From the NCBI RefSeq assembly GCF_042138895.1, contig NZ_JBHIKW010000007.1, positions 1 to 64,000 on the forward strand: a DNA stretch of 64,000 nt. Reading direction: 5' to 3'. Shown here piece after piece: positions 7,598 to 16,265 of this stretch. Each line of letters opens with the position of its first letter. Within the stretch, counting starts at the first letter, position 1. This DNA is from Cedecea selenatireducens (GTDB lineage: Bacteria; Pseudomonadota; Gammaproteobacteria; Enterobacterales; Enterobacteriaceae). A program made the position numbers and the translations under genes. Under the pieces are notes generated by a model that saw only the letters and a program-made list of their open reading frames with translations, ran no database searches and was not told the DNA's origin.

Positions 7598-9043
7598 CTA
7601 CAGCAACCCACCCAGATTCACGTACTTAGTCTCCAGGTACTCTTCCAGCCCGCAGTCGGAGCCTTCGCGGCCGAGGCCGGACTCCTTCACGCCGCCGAAA
7701 GGTGCCACTTCCGTGGAGATAATCCCTTCGTTTACGCCGACCATACCGCTTTCTAACTGCCGCGTGACGCGGAAGGCGCGAGCCAGATCGCGGGTGTAGA
7801 GATAGGCCGCAAGGCCGAACGGCGTGGCGTTGGCGCGTTCGATAGCCTCCAGTTCATCGCTAAAGCGGAAGCAGGCCGCCAGCGGGCCGAAAGTTTCCTC
7901 GCGCGCCAGCAGCATGGCTTCGGTGGCATCCGCCAGCACGGTTGGCTGGAAGAACGATGCGCCGAGAGCGTGACGTTCGCCGCCGCACAGCAGGCGTGCT
8001 CCGTGCTGCAAAGCGTCCTTCACGTGGGCTTCCACTTTTTCAACCGCTTTCTGGTGAATCAGCGGCCCCTGCTGGGCTCCCGGCGTCATGCCCGGCGCAA
8101 CTTTCAGCGCTTGCGCGGCGGCGGCGAGTTTCTCAACAAACTGCTCATACACGCCGTCCTGGACGTAGAAGCGGTTGACGCACACGCAGGTTTGCCCGCT
8201 GTTGCGGAACTTAGCGGCCATGGCGCCTTCCACGGCGGCATCAATGTCCGCATCGTCAAAGACGATAAAAGGTGCGTTGCCGCCCAGCTCCAGCGACAGT
8301 TTTTTCACGGTATCCGCCGCCTGGCGCATCAGCAATTTGCCGGTTGGCGTGGAGCCGGTGAAAGAGATTTTACGCACCGTCGGGCTTGCCATCAGCGTGC
8401 TGCCGATAGCCACCGTGTCGCCAGTCACGGCATTGATTACGCCCGCCGGGACACCAGCCTGTTCTGCCAGCACGATAAGCGCGAAGGCGGAGAGCGGCGT
8501 TTCGTTTGCTGGCTTAATTACGGCGGTACAGCCAGCCGCCAACGCAGGGCCGAGCTTGCGGGTCAGCATCGCCAGCGGGAAGTTCCACGGGGTGATGGCC
8601 GCCACGACGCCAACCGGCTCTTTGAAGGTGAGGATTTGGTTTCCGGCCTTCGGCGACGGGATGGTTTTGCCGTTGGCACGTTTGGCTTCTTCGGCAAACC
8701 ATTCGATAAAGCTTGCGGCATAGGCCACTTCGCCTTTGGCTTCCGCCAGCACTTTGCCCTGTTCGGTCACCATCAGTTCCGCCAGTTCGGCCTGATGCTC
8801 CATGATCAGCGCGAACCAGCGCTGGAGGATCTGCGAGCGGGCTTTGGCCGTTAGCGCTCGCCACGCGGGCAGGGCGGCATGGGCTGCGGCAATCGCCGAC
8901 TCGGTCTCTTTTGCTCCGGCGTTTGCCACCTGGGCAACAACTTCATCGGTTGCCGGGTTTAAAACAGCGTAGCGCTCGGCGGCATCCCGCCATTCACCGT
9001 TGCAGTACCAGCCGGTTCGAACCAGGGCGTCAAAGTTGCTCAT
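7598..9043 (-). CDS. NAD(P)-dependent semialdehyde dehydrogenase (GabD-type aldehyde dehydrogenase)
   Basis: A 481-residue aldehyde dehydrogenase, nearly the same length as succinate-semialdehyde dehydrogenase GabD (482). Catalytic residues are present: Asn154 in TPWNFP, Glu252 in LELGGN and Cys286 in NSGQTC. It oxidises an aldehyde to a carboxylic acid in the cytosol. Its start overlaps the end of the aldo/keto reductase gene by 4 bp, so the two are translationally coupled. In this cluster the substrate is probably an intermediate made by the upstream enzymes rather than GABA-derived succinate semialdehyde (inference). It is the last gene of the four-gene minus-strand operon. Confidence 0.88.
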   Translation of the reverse strand: MSNFDALVRTGWYCNGEWRDAAERYAVLNPATDEVVAQVANAGAKETESAIAAAHAALPAWRALTAKARSQILQRWFALIMEHQAELAELMVTEQGKVLAEAKGEVAYAASFIEWFAEEAKRANGKTIPSPKAGNQILTFKEPVGVVAAITPWNFPLAMLTRKLGPALAAGCTAVIKPANETPLSAFALIVLAEQAGVPAGVINAVTGDTVAIGSTLMASPTVRKISFTGSTPTGKLLMRQAADTVKKLSLELGGNAPFIVFDDADIDAAVEGAMAAKFRNSGQTCVCVNRFYVQDGVYEQFVEKLAAAAQALKVAPGMTPGAQQGPLIHQKAVEKVEAHVKDALQHGARLLCGGERHALGASFFQPTVLADATEAMLLAREETFGPLAACFRFSDELEAIERANATPFGLAAYLYTRDLARAFRVTRQLESGMVGVNEGIISTEVAPFGGVKESGLGREGSDCGLEEYLETKYVNLGGLL

Positions 9044-10083
9044 GCGATATTCCTTGTCGTTACGTTGTCGATAAACAAGCCGCGTGCGGTACGGCCTTCT
9101 CGCGCGATGCGTTTGCCTGCGGTGTAGTCATTGATGACGTCGCACGGCGTGTAGTTGCGCTCCAGCTCGTAGCGCTCGTCTTCAGCGAGCGGGGTGCCGA
9201 GTGCGGCAATCGCGCTGTCAATTTGCTGCACGGAATCCGCGCCAACCAGCATGCAGTCCACACCGGGATGGTTCAGAACCCAGGCCTGCGCGATTTGCGC
9301 CGGAGGCAGGCCGCGCAGCTGGGCCACGTGGCTCACGGACTGGGCGACATTGCGGGAGGTGGCATCCGCATACATTTCCTGGGTGAAGAAGTCGGTCTGG
9401 TTGCGCACGGAGGTAAAGTCGCAGCTCAGCAGGCCGCGGGCGAGCGGGCTGAACACCGAAACGCCGAGCCCCTGGTCGCGGCAGAAGGGGATCATTTCCC
9501 GCTCTTCTTCGCGGTAGGCGCAGTTCAGCTGTAGCTGCATGTTGATTGGTTTTGCGTAGCCGTTGCGCTCGCAGCACCAGAGGATTTTCGCCAGTTGCCA
9601 GGTGTACATGGTGGAGACGCCGACGTAGCGCGCTTTGCCGCTGCGCACGATGTCGTTCATTGCCGCCCAGGTCTCTTCAATAGGCGTGTTCACGTCGAAG
9701 TAGTGCAGCATGTAAATATCGACGTAGTCGGTGCCGAGGCGCTTCAGGCTGCCGTCAATGCTCTCCATAATGTGCTTGCGTGAATGCCCCTGGTTATTAA
9801 AGCCGGTGCCGATCGGGTAGCCCACTTTGGTGGTGAGGACCAGGTCGTCGCGGCGGGCAATACGTTTTAACACGTTGCCGACCACTTCTTCCCCGGCACC
9901 GCTGGAGTAGAAGTCGGCGAGGTCGATAAAGTTGATGCCGGACTCCAGCGCGTGGCGGATCAGCGGCTCGCTTTGTGATTCGTCAAAAATCCACGGCTTC
10001 CACTGTTTGCTGCCCATGTTCATGGTGCCGAGGCACAGGCGAGAGACTTTCAGGCCGCTGTGGCCCAGGTTGACGTATTCCAT
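9040..10083 (-). CDS. aldo/keto reductase
   Basis: A 347-residue NADPH-type aldo/keto reductase with the complete catalytic tetrad: Asp54 (NFIDLAD), Tyr59, Lys86 (LTTKVG) and His127 (MLHYFD). A strong GAGGAGG site precedes the ATG. It lies 9 bp after the Fae homologue and overlaps the dehydrogenase start. Family members interconvert aldehydes or ketones and alcohols, so with the dehydrogenase it could carry a carbonyl substrate either way. It is distinct from Tas at 23941, which belongs to another branch. The substrate is unknown. Confidence 0.87.
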   Translation of the reverse strand: MEYVNLGHSGLKVSRLCLGTMNMGSKQWKPWIFDESQSEPLIRHALESGINFIDLADFYSSGAGEEVVGNVLKRIARRDDLVLTTKVGYPIGTGFNNQGHSRKHIMESIDGSLKRLGTDYVDIYMLHYFDVNTPIEETWAAMNDIVRSGKARYVGVSTMYTWQLAKILWCCERNGYAKPINMQLQLNCAYREEEREMIPFCRDQGLGVSVFSPLARGLLSCDFTSVRNQTDFFTQEMYADATSRNVAQSVSHVAQLRGLPPAQIAQAWVLNHPGVDCMLVGADSVQQIDSAIAALGTPLAEDERYELERNYTPCDVINDYTAGKRIAREGRTARGLFIDNVTTRNIA

Positions 10084-10092
10084 TTCGCCTCC

Positions 10093-10596
10093 TCAGGCTT
10101 TTGGGGTGTAGAAAGGGTTGCCGAGCTGCGGCAGGGCGTCAGCAATCTGGCTGCGCTGCGGCAATTTGCCCATCGCTGCGCGAATGGCCTGGCGGCAGGC
10201 GTTGTAGTTATTGTGGTAAACCTCGTCGATGTCGTTACAGCCTGGGTTCACCCAGTTGGCGGTGACGATGCACCATTCGTCTTCTGCTTCCGCTGGCAGC
10301 GTGCCGTCCAGCAGCGCTTCGGTTACCGCTTTGGCGATGGCGGCCTGGGACGCGCCCCAGGTGGCATTGCCGTGCAGCTCGCCGCTGATTTCCGCTTTGT
10401 TGACGTACAGCGTCATCGGCTTGGCCGGGACGTTAGGCTTAATCACCACCATAAACGGGCAGTGGCCCTGGCTTGGTGAGGCGAGGCTGCTGGAAAACGC
10501 CTGGCCGACGACGCCGCTGCGCGGGCCAATCATGATGTTGATGTGCGAGGCGTTAACGCCGTTACCTTCAAACCCTTCTCCGATATACATTTCCAC
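10093..10596 (-). CDS. formaldehyde-activating enzyme (Fae) family protein
   Basis: A 167-residue protein that aligns along most of its length with Fae of methylotrophs. Shared blocks are a GEGFEGNG-like start, the SHINIMIGPRSG segment containing the conserved His18 and GPR, AFSSSL, VVIKPNVPAKPMTLYVNKAEI, and a C-terminal NYNACRQAI helix. Fae condenses formaldehyde with tetrahydromethanopterin through the corresponding histidine. Enterobacteria are not known to make that cofactor, so this homologue may bind a different carbonyl or pterin; that is inference. The start is the GTG at 10596 with AGGAG upstream. It lies 26 bp after the MFS gene and 9 bp before the reductase, clearly within one operon. 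Confidence 0.82.
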   Translation of the reverse strand: MEMYIGEGFEGNGVNASHINIMIGPRSGVVGQAFSSSLASPSQGHCPFMVVIKPNVPAKPMTLYVNKAEISGELHGNATWGASQAAIAKAVTEALLDGTLPAEAEDEWCIVTANWVNPGCNDIDEVYHNNYNACRQAIRAAMGKLPQRSQIADALPQLGNPFYTPKA

Positions 10597-10622
10597 GAGA
10601 CTTCTCCTGTTAAGCGTGAGCG

Positions 10623-11984
10623 TTATTTAGCCGGTTCAGCGGCGGCATTGCCGTGGCGCTGGGCCGGGTCGTGAGCGGCATCGACAAGGGTTAGCCCTTT
10701 GGTTTCAGGCGCCCAGGCGAGAGAGACAACGGCACCGATGACGAGCACCAGTGCCAGCATGCCGGTGGTGGCCTGCATGCCGTAATTCAGAATGGCCAGC
10801 GGCAGCAAGCCGGTGCCGATGGCAGAGCCCAGGCGGCTCATAGAGGTGGCAAAACCCACGCCCATCGAACGCACTTCCGTTGGGAAGCTTTCGGCCGGGA
10901 AGACGCCCACCAGATTGCTGACCGCCGACATCACCAGCGTGAAGGCGGCAAAAAACAGAATTAACCAGCCGGACTGGCTCACCGGGATGACGCTGAGCAT
11001 CACCAGGCAGGCGGCGAGGAACACGAAGGAACCGATCAGGAAACCACGGCGTGAGCACACTACGGTCAGCAGGATCCCGGTCAGCGCGCCGACGATCAGC
11101 AGGCCGTTCAGCAGCAGGTCGGTGGTGAAGTTATTGTTCAGCCCCATCACCTGCAAAATCGACGGCAGGAAGGTGTAGATGGCGAAGTAAGGGATAACCA
11201 GGCAGACGAAAAACAGGCTGTTAAAGGCGGTGCGGCGACGGTATTTCGGGCCGAACAGCGACATAAAACGTTGCTTTGAGGCGACCGGGGCTTCATCTAC
11301 CAGCAGCACGTTAGGGCCGAAGTATTTATGGACGATAGCCATCGCCTGTTCTCGTCGTCCTTTACCCATCAGCCAGCGTGGAGATTCCGGCGTGCCGATG
11401 CGCATCAGCAGAATAAGCAGGGCAGGCAGCGCCGAAGAGGAAAGCAGCCAGCGCCAGGCATCCGGGCCAAGCGCCGTTAAGAAATGCCCGGCGAAGCCTG
11501 CGGCCACGTAGCCGAAGGTCCAGATCACGCTGAATGAGCCGAGCAGCACGCCGCGATGTTTACGCGGGGAGAACTCCGCCAGCATGGTGTGGCCGACGGA
11601 GAAATCGCCGCCGAGGCCGATACCGACCATTACCCGCAAGAAGAACAACTGTTCTGGCGTGGTCGCGAAGAACTGCAGCGCCGAGGCGAGCGTGATAACG
11701 ACGAAGCTGAAGCAGAAGATCTTCTGGCGACCAACGTAATCGGAGATCCAGCCGAGCACCAGGCTGCCGAGAAACAGGCCGATCAGCGCCGAACTGCCGA
11801 GCATCCCTTCCCAAAAGGGGGTCAGCCCCATTTGCGGCTTGATCTGGGCCAGCGCGAAGCCGATCACGCCCAGCACGTAGCCGTCGGTGAAGTGCGCGCC
11901 GAAGGTGAGGCCGGCGATTTTGATATGGAAACGGTTTAACGGCACGTCATCCATACGGGTGTACTGTTGTGTCAGGTGGGACAT
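10623..11984 (-). CDS. MFS metabolite:H+ symporter
   Basis: A 453-residue, 12-TM transporter of the sugar-porter/aromatic-acid and metabolite:H+ symporter type, similar in layout to YaaU and YdjK. Visible signatures are GWISDYVGRQK (motif A), RVMVGIGLGGDFSVG in TM4, ESPRWL after TM6 and PAESFPTEVRSMG in the C-terminal half. This branch is dominated by importers of organic acids, sugars and related metabolites, so it probably brings in the cluster's substrate. AGGAGGA precedes the ATG. It is the promoter-proximal gene of the operon and is divergent from a LysR regulator. Confidence 0.85.
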   Translation of the reverse strand: MSHLTQQYTRMDDVPLNRFHIKIAGLTFGAHFTDGYVLGVIGFALAQIKPQMGLTPFWEGMLGSSALIGLFLGSLVLGWISDYVGRQKIFCFSFVVITLASALQFFATTPEQLFFLRVMVGIGLGGDFSVGHTMLAEFSPRKHRGVLLGSFSVIWTFGYVAAGFAGHFLTALGPDAWRWLLSSSALPALLILLMRIGTPESPRWLMGKGRREQAMAIVHKYFGPNVLLVDEAPVASKQRFMSLFGPKYRRRTAFNSLFFVCLVIPYFAIYTFLPSILQVMGLNNNFTTDLLLNGLLIVGALTGILLTVVCSRRGFLIGSFVFLAACLVMLSVIPVSQSGWLILFFAAFTLVMSAVSNLVGVFPAESFPTEVRSMGVGFATSMSRLGSAIGTGLLPLAILNYGMQATTGMLALVLVIGAVVSLAWAPETKGLTLVDAAHDPAQRHGNAAAEPAK

Positions 11985-12174
11985 AACGCATCCTCCTGTG
12001 AGGGGATTTTTGTAGGGTATTTGTATTTTTTATGTTTCAAGTGCGTTAACAATGTGGCAGCAAAGTGCGCCGACAGGCGAGTGCGTTTTAGTCATACCCC
12101 CAGGCGAAAAACGCATGTGATCGCCCTCCTGTTTTACAGAAATAGGGGCGGCGGGGGATGGTGTTTCAGGGCAG

Positions 12175-12194
12175 GTTAATAACATATTATTAAC
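12175..12194. promoter_or_regulatory. perfect dyad, probable LysR operator
   Basis: GTTAATAACATATTATTAAC has perfect 8-bp arms (GTTAATAA and TTATTAAC) separated by CATA. It lies 33 bp upstream of the LysR start and 190 bp upstream of the divergent MFS start, the usual place for a LysR-type autoregulatory and activation site. It also argues against the longer LysR start at 12195. Confidence 0.6.
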
Positions 12195-12227
12195 ATGACT
12201 GGCGCTTGCCCGTGGATAACGACAATA

Positions 12228-13166
12228 ATGAGAAAACTCCCGTCACTCAGTATGTTAAGAGTCTTTGAAGAGACCTGCCGGACGCTTAGCTTTAGCAAGG
12301 CGGCCCAGGCGCTGTGCATCACCCAGAGCGCCGCCAGTCGGCAAATCAAACTGCTGGAAGAGTTTCTCGGCAAGCTGCTGTTTGTGCGTACCCACAGCGG
12401 GCTGGAGCTGACCCAGGACGCGATGCTGCTGTTGCCCGTGGTGCGCCAGTCGCTGGATATTCTGGAAGAAGGGGTATGCCACGTTCAGCTGCGTAACCCT
12501 TTACAGCACCTGCGCCTGCAGGTGGCGCCGACCTTTGCCACGCGCTGGCTGGCACCAAGGCTGGTGGCGCTTCGCCAGCGTAACGGCCAGCTACAAATTG
12601 CCCTTATCAGCGAAACCCGGCAGAAATACAGCGATTTTGACTGCGCTATCCGCTTTGGCACACGTAAGGAAAGCGAAGGGCGAGGGCAGTGGCTGTGCCA
12701 TGAAAAACTGCTGCTGGTTGCCAGCCCGCTGCTGATGATTGACGGCGTTTTCCCGCCACTGGCCTCGCAGCCGCAGCTGCATATTCTTAACGGCGATATC
12801 CGGCTGGATAACTGGTCGCGCTGGCTCGCTGCGACGGGAGAAAACGACAGCCTGCTTTCCGGCGGGCTGGAGTTCAGCACCGAAGATCAGGTGATCAACG
12901 CCTGCGTGACCGGCGCGGGCTATGCGGTGCTGGATCGGATGATGATCCGCAACGAGCTGCGTGGGGGATTACTGGTGCCGCTGGCCGAGCTGGAGCTTGA
13001 AAGCGGCAACGGCTACTGGCTGGAGATCCCGCAGGGGAAGCTTGATCTGCCGCGGGTCGGCTATTTTTGTGACTGGGTTCAGGCGGAGGTCACCCGTTTC
13101 TGGGATGAGGAAGATCCGGTAGTGCCGGGTGCGCCTGTCATACCTGACGCGCTGGCCGTCGGGTAA
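12228..13166 (+). CDS. LysR family transcriptional regulator (GcvA-like)
   Basis: A 312-residue LysR-type regulator. The N-terminal winged helix-turn-helix covers about residues 5-65 (LSMLRVFEETCRTLSFSKAA, QSAASRQIKLLEEFLG), followed by a substrate-binding domain of the GcvA subgroup. It is divergent from the MFS-Fae-AKR-ALDH operon and is its likely regulator. The ATG at 12228 matches the usual GcvA-type start; the in-frame ATG at 12195 abuts the palindrome and has no ribosome site. An intrinsic terminator follows directly. The coinducer is unknown and would be the most direct clue to the pathway substrate. Confidence 0.85.
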   Translation: MRKLPSLSMLRVFEETCRTLSFSKAAQALCITQSAASRQIKLLEEFLGKLLFVRTHSGLELTQDAMLLLPVVRQSLDILEEGVCHVQLRNPLQHLRLQVAPTFATRWLAPRLVALRQRNGQLQIALISETRQKYSDFDCAIRFGTRKESEGRGQWLCHEKLLLVASPLLMIDGVFPPLASQPQLHILNGDIRLDNWSRWLAATGENDSLLSGGLEFSTEDQVINACVTGAGYAVLDRMMIRNELRGGLLVPLAELELESGNGYWLEIPQGKLDLPRVGYFCDWVQAEVTRFWDEEDPVVPGAPVIPDALAVG

Positions 13167-13170
13167 GTAG

Positions 13171-13194
13171 AAGCCTCCTGATGGAGGCTTTTTT
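13171..13194 (+). terminator. intrinsic terminator after the LysR gene
   Basis: AAGCCTCC and GGAGGCTT form a perfect 8-bp stem with a TGAT loop, followed by a T-rich tail (13189-13194). Confidence 0.9.
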
Positions 13195-13244
13195 CTTGCC
13201 GGGATACGGGTTATAACCGGAGGAAACGACATAAGGGGATGGCG

Positions 13245-13943
13245 ATGAAAACGATTGGGCTGCTGGGCGGCATGAGCTGGGAGTCGACGATTCCCTACTA
13301 CCGGTTAATCAATGAAGGGATCAAGCAGCGTCTGGGTGGGCTGCATTCGGCCAAAATCGTGCTGCACAGCGTCGATTTTCACGAGATAGAGGCCTGCCAG
13401 TCCTCCGGTGAGTGGGACAAGGCCGGTGAGATGCTGGCCGAGGCGGCGCTTGGGCTGCAAAAGGCCGGCGCAGAAGGCATTGTGCTGTGCACCAACACCA
13501 TGCATAAAGTGGCGGAACACATTGAGTCCCGCTGCGCGCTGCCGTTTCTGCATATCGCCGACGCAACCGGGCGAGTGATTGCGGCGCACGGGGTAAGCCA
13601 GGTCGCTCTGCTGGGCACGCGCTATACCATGGAGCAGGATTTTTATCGTGGCCGCCTGCAGGCGCAGTTCGGCATCCACTCTATTATTCCGGACGCATCC
13701 CAGCGCCAGCGTATTAATCAGATAATCTTTGATGAGCTTTGCCTCGGGGTGATTAACCCGGACTCGAAGCGCTACTATCAGCAGGTTATTCAGGAGCTGC
13801 AGGCGCTCGGCGCAGAAGGGGTTATTTTCGGCTGTACCGAAATTGGCCTGCTGCTCGGCCAGCAGGATTGCCCGCTGCCGGTGTTTGATACCGCCGCGAT
13901 CCACGCCGCCGATGCAGTTCTCTTTATGTGCGGTGAGGAATAA
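13245..13943 (+). CDS. ygeA: broad-specificity amino acid racemase YgeA
   Basis: A 232-residue member of the Asp/Glu racemase family matching E. coli YgeA along its length, starting MKTIGLLGGMSWEST. Two catalytic cysteines are visible, in VLCTNTMHK and in FGCTEIGLL, as expected for the cofactor-independent two-base mechanism. E. coli YgeA racemises several amino acids, homoserine among them. The ATG at 13245 is preferred over 13239 because AAGGGG lies 6 bp upstream. In E. coli ygeA is next to lysR; here an MFS gene intervenes. Confidence 0.92.
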   Translation: MKTIGLLGGMSWESTIPYYRLINEGIKQRLGGLHSAKIVLHSVDFHEIEACQSSGEWDKAGEMLAEAALGLQKAGAEGIVLCTNTMHKVAEHIESRCALPFLHIADATGRVIAAHGVSQVALLGTRYTMEQDFYRGRLQAQFGIHSIIPDASQRQRINQIIFDELCLGVINPDSKRYYQQVIQELQALGAEGVIFGCTEIGLLLGQQDCPLPVFDTAAIHAADAVLFMCGEE

Positions 13944-14146
13944 GCATTTTTCTTTTTCTATCAATAAATTAAATATTACTTCTGCTTTACCCCCACGCCG
14001 TGCCGGGTCATGCCCGGCCGCTTATGTGTTATAAATTTGTTATGTAGCGCACATTATTCTAAAAAGCTGCTCCTCTGAAAACCTCACACTACAGGCGATT
14101 GCGCCCAGCAATGGCTTTTCATCATGTCTGCAACCGGAGTTATACA

Positions 14147-15313
14147 ATGCCTGTTTCCTTACTGGCGCTGGCGATGAGTGCGTTTGCCATCGGCACGACG
14201 GAGTTCGTGATTATGGGGCTGCTGCCCGAAGTGGCGGGGGATCTTCAGGTCTCCATTCCCGTCGCCGGCTGGCTTATCAGCGGCTATGCGCTGGGGGTTG
14301 CCATCGGCGCACCAATCATGGCTTTGCTCACCGCTCGCTTGCCGCGCAAGCTGTCGTTAACTTTGCTGATGGTGATTTTCATCGTCGGTAACCTGCTGTG
14401 CGCCCTTGCGCTTAGCTACAACTTCCTGATGCTGGCGCGCGTTATTACGGCGCTGTGCCACGGGGCGTTCTTCGGGATTGGTGCCGTCGTGGCGGCAAGC
14501 CTCGTACCGGCCGGGCGCAAGGCGTCTGCGGTGGCGCTGATGTTCACCGGCTTAACGCTGGCGAACGTGCTTGGCGTGCCGATTGGCACCTGGTTCGGGC
14601 AGCTTTACGGCTGGCGCGCGACCTTCTGGGGCGTGGCCGTTATCGGGGTGATTGCCTTCCTCGCGCTGGTGGTCAGCCTGCCGTCGCAGAAGGATGAAGA
14701 AGCTACCGACCTGAAAAGCGAAATCAAGGCGCTGGCGCACGGCAAACTTTGGCTGTCCCTCAGCATGACGGTGTTCTTCTCCGCCGCGATGTTTGCGCTG
14801 TTCAGCTATGTGGCGCCGATGCTGCTGCAGGTTACCGGGATCACGCCGAGGGGCGTGAGCTGGACGCTGTTCCTGATTGGCGCGGGGCTGACGGTGGGTA
14901 ACATCCTGGGCGGGCGGCTGGCGGACTGGCGCGTGTCGTTCAGCCTGATTCTTAGTTTTAGCCTGATTGCCGTCTTCTCGCTGCTGTTCCGCTGGACCAG
15001 CCACGGCGCATGGCTCGCGGAAATCACGCTGTTCCTGTGGGCGATGGCGGCGTTCGCCACCGTGCCTGCGCTGCAAATCAACGTGGTGCTGCACGGTAAA
15101 GAGGCGCCGAACCTGGTTTCCACGCTCAATATCGCCGCCTTTAACGTGGGCAATGCGCTGGGTGCCTGGGTTGGCGGGACGGTGATTGAACGTGGTTATG
15201 GCCTGACGGCGGTACCGGTGGCCGCCGCCGGATTGGCGGTTGTCGGGCTGATTATTTGCCTGATTAACTTCAGCAACGGCTCCGGTCACCAGCAGCCGGT
15301 AACAGAGCAATAA
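14147..15313 (+). CDS. MFS sugar/drug efflux transporter (YdhP/AraJ type)
   Basis: A 388-residue 12-TM transporter of the DHA1 family. It carries the hallmark AIGTTEFVIMGLLPEVA in TM1 and RVITALCHGAFFGIGAVVA in TM4, as in AraJ, YdhP and SotB. Members export sugars, drugs or metabolites, and the substrate here is unknown. The ATG at 14147 has GGAG upstream; the extension to 14099 is rejected. It lies between ygeA and lysR and converges with lysR at a 1-bp gap. The 200 bp before it contains only a short GC-rich dyad (GCCGGG/CCCGGC near 14010). Confidence 0.83.
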   Translation: MPVSLLALAMSAFAIGTTEFVIMGLLPEVAGDLQVSIPVAGWLISGYALGVAIGAPIMALLTARLPRKLSLTLLMVIFIVGNLLCALALSYNFLMLARVITALCHGAFFGIGAVVAASLVPAGRKASAVALMFTGLTLANVLGVPIGTWFGQLYGWRATFWGVAVIGVIAFLALVVSLPSQKDEEATDLKSEIKALAHGKLWLSLSMTVFFSAAMFALFSYVAPMLLQVTGITPRGVSWTLFLIGAGLTVGNILGGRLADWRVSFSLILSFSLIAVFSLLFRWTSHGAWLAEITLFLWAMAAFATVPALQINVVLHGKEAPNLVSTLNIAAFNVGNALGAWVGGTVIERGYGLTAVPVAAAGLAVVGLIICLINFSNGSGHQQPVTEQ

Positions 15314-15314
15314 G

Positions 15315-16238
15315 CTAGCGGTTGAGCAGCGCGTTTAGCGGGTCACTGTACAGATGCATACTGCGCTGTAGGTGGTCGCTGAACGCGCTGACCAGCGCAG
15401 AAGTCGGGCGGTGTAGAGGCCGAATCAGGCTGACGGTAAAAGGCACCGCCACGCTGAATCTGCGCACCACCACGCCCCGCTCGTGGTAATCCAGCGCGGT
15501 TAACGGATTGACGACAGACACGCCAGCACCCGCCTGAACCATCGCGCAGACGGAGGCGGCGCTGTGGGTTTCAACCACCATCCTTCTCTTTACGTCATGT
15601 TCCTGAAACAGCGAGTCCAGCAGCTGGCGATAGCTGTCGGTGCGCGACAGGCTGATGTAATTCTCCCCGGCAAAATCCTGCGGCGTTAGCTCCGCTTTCC
15701 CGGCCAGCCTGTGCCCGGCGGGCAGCACGCAGACTTCGTTCAGGGTTAACAGCGTCTGGCGTTCTGTTCCGGCGGGCGTGCTGACGTTCTCCGTTAGCCC
15801 CAGGTCATGGCGCTGGGCGGAAAGCCACTCTTCCAGCAGCGGCGATTCCTGCGGCACGATGTTCAGGCTGAGATCCGGGTAGCGGGCAAGAAACGGCTGT
15901 ATCAGGCGCGGTAAAAACGATTGTGAAAAGACCGGCAGGCAGGCAATAGACAGCTCGCCCTGGCGGAATTCACGCAGGCTTTCCGCTGCATTAATAATGC
16001 GGTCCAGCCCGTACCAGGATCGCTGAACCTCTTCAAACAGCCGTAGCCCCTGCACCGTGGGGTAAAGCCTGCCACGGCTGCGCTCGAATAGCTGCAGGCC
16101 GATGAGCTTTTCAAAGCGCGCCAGCTCCCGGCTGACCGTGGGCTGGGAGGTGCGCAGCAGCCCGGCGGCCTCTGTGAGGTTGCCGGCGGTCATCACGGCG
16201 TGAAATATTTCGATGTGGCGCAGGTTGATGGCTGGCAT
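15315..16238 (-). CDS. lysR: LysR, activator of lysA
   Basis: A 307-residue LysR-type regulator almost collinear with E. coli LysR. It starts MPAINLRHIEIFHAVMTAGN and has the effector-domain run QGELSIACLPVFSQSFLP. It activates lysA and represses itself, with diaminopimelate inducing and lysine counteracting in E. coli. It is divergent from lysA as in E. coli. The shared control region here carries a 111-bp repeat element close to the lysR start. Confidence 0.95.
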   Translation of the reverse strand: MPAINLRHIEIFHAVMTAGNLTEAAGLLRTSQPTVSRELARFEKLIGLQLFERSRGRLYPTVQGLRLFEEVQRSWYGLDRIINAAESLREFRQGELSIACLPVFSQSFLPRLIQPFLARYPDLSLNIVPQESPLLEEWLSAQRHDLGLTENVSTPAGTERQTLLTLNEVCVLPAGHRLAGKAELTPQDFAGENYISLSRTDSYRQLLDSLFQEHDVKRRMVVETHSAASVCAMVQAGAGVSVVNPLTALDYHERGVVVRRFSVAVPFTVSLIRPLHRPTSALVSAFSDHLQRSMHLYSDPLNALLNR

Positions 16239-16265
16239 GTTTTTTTGTCCGCTGGCGTTGTTTTA

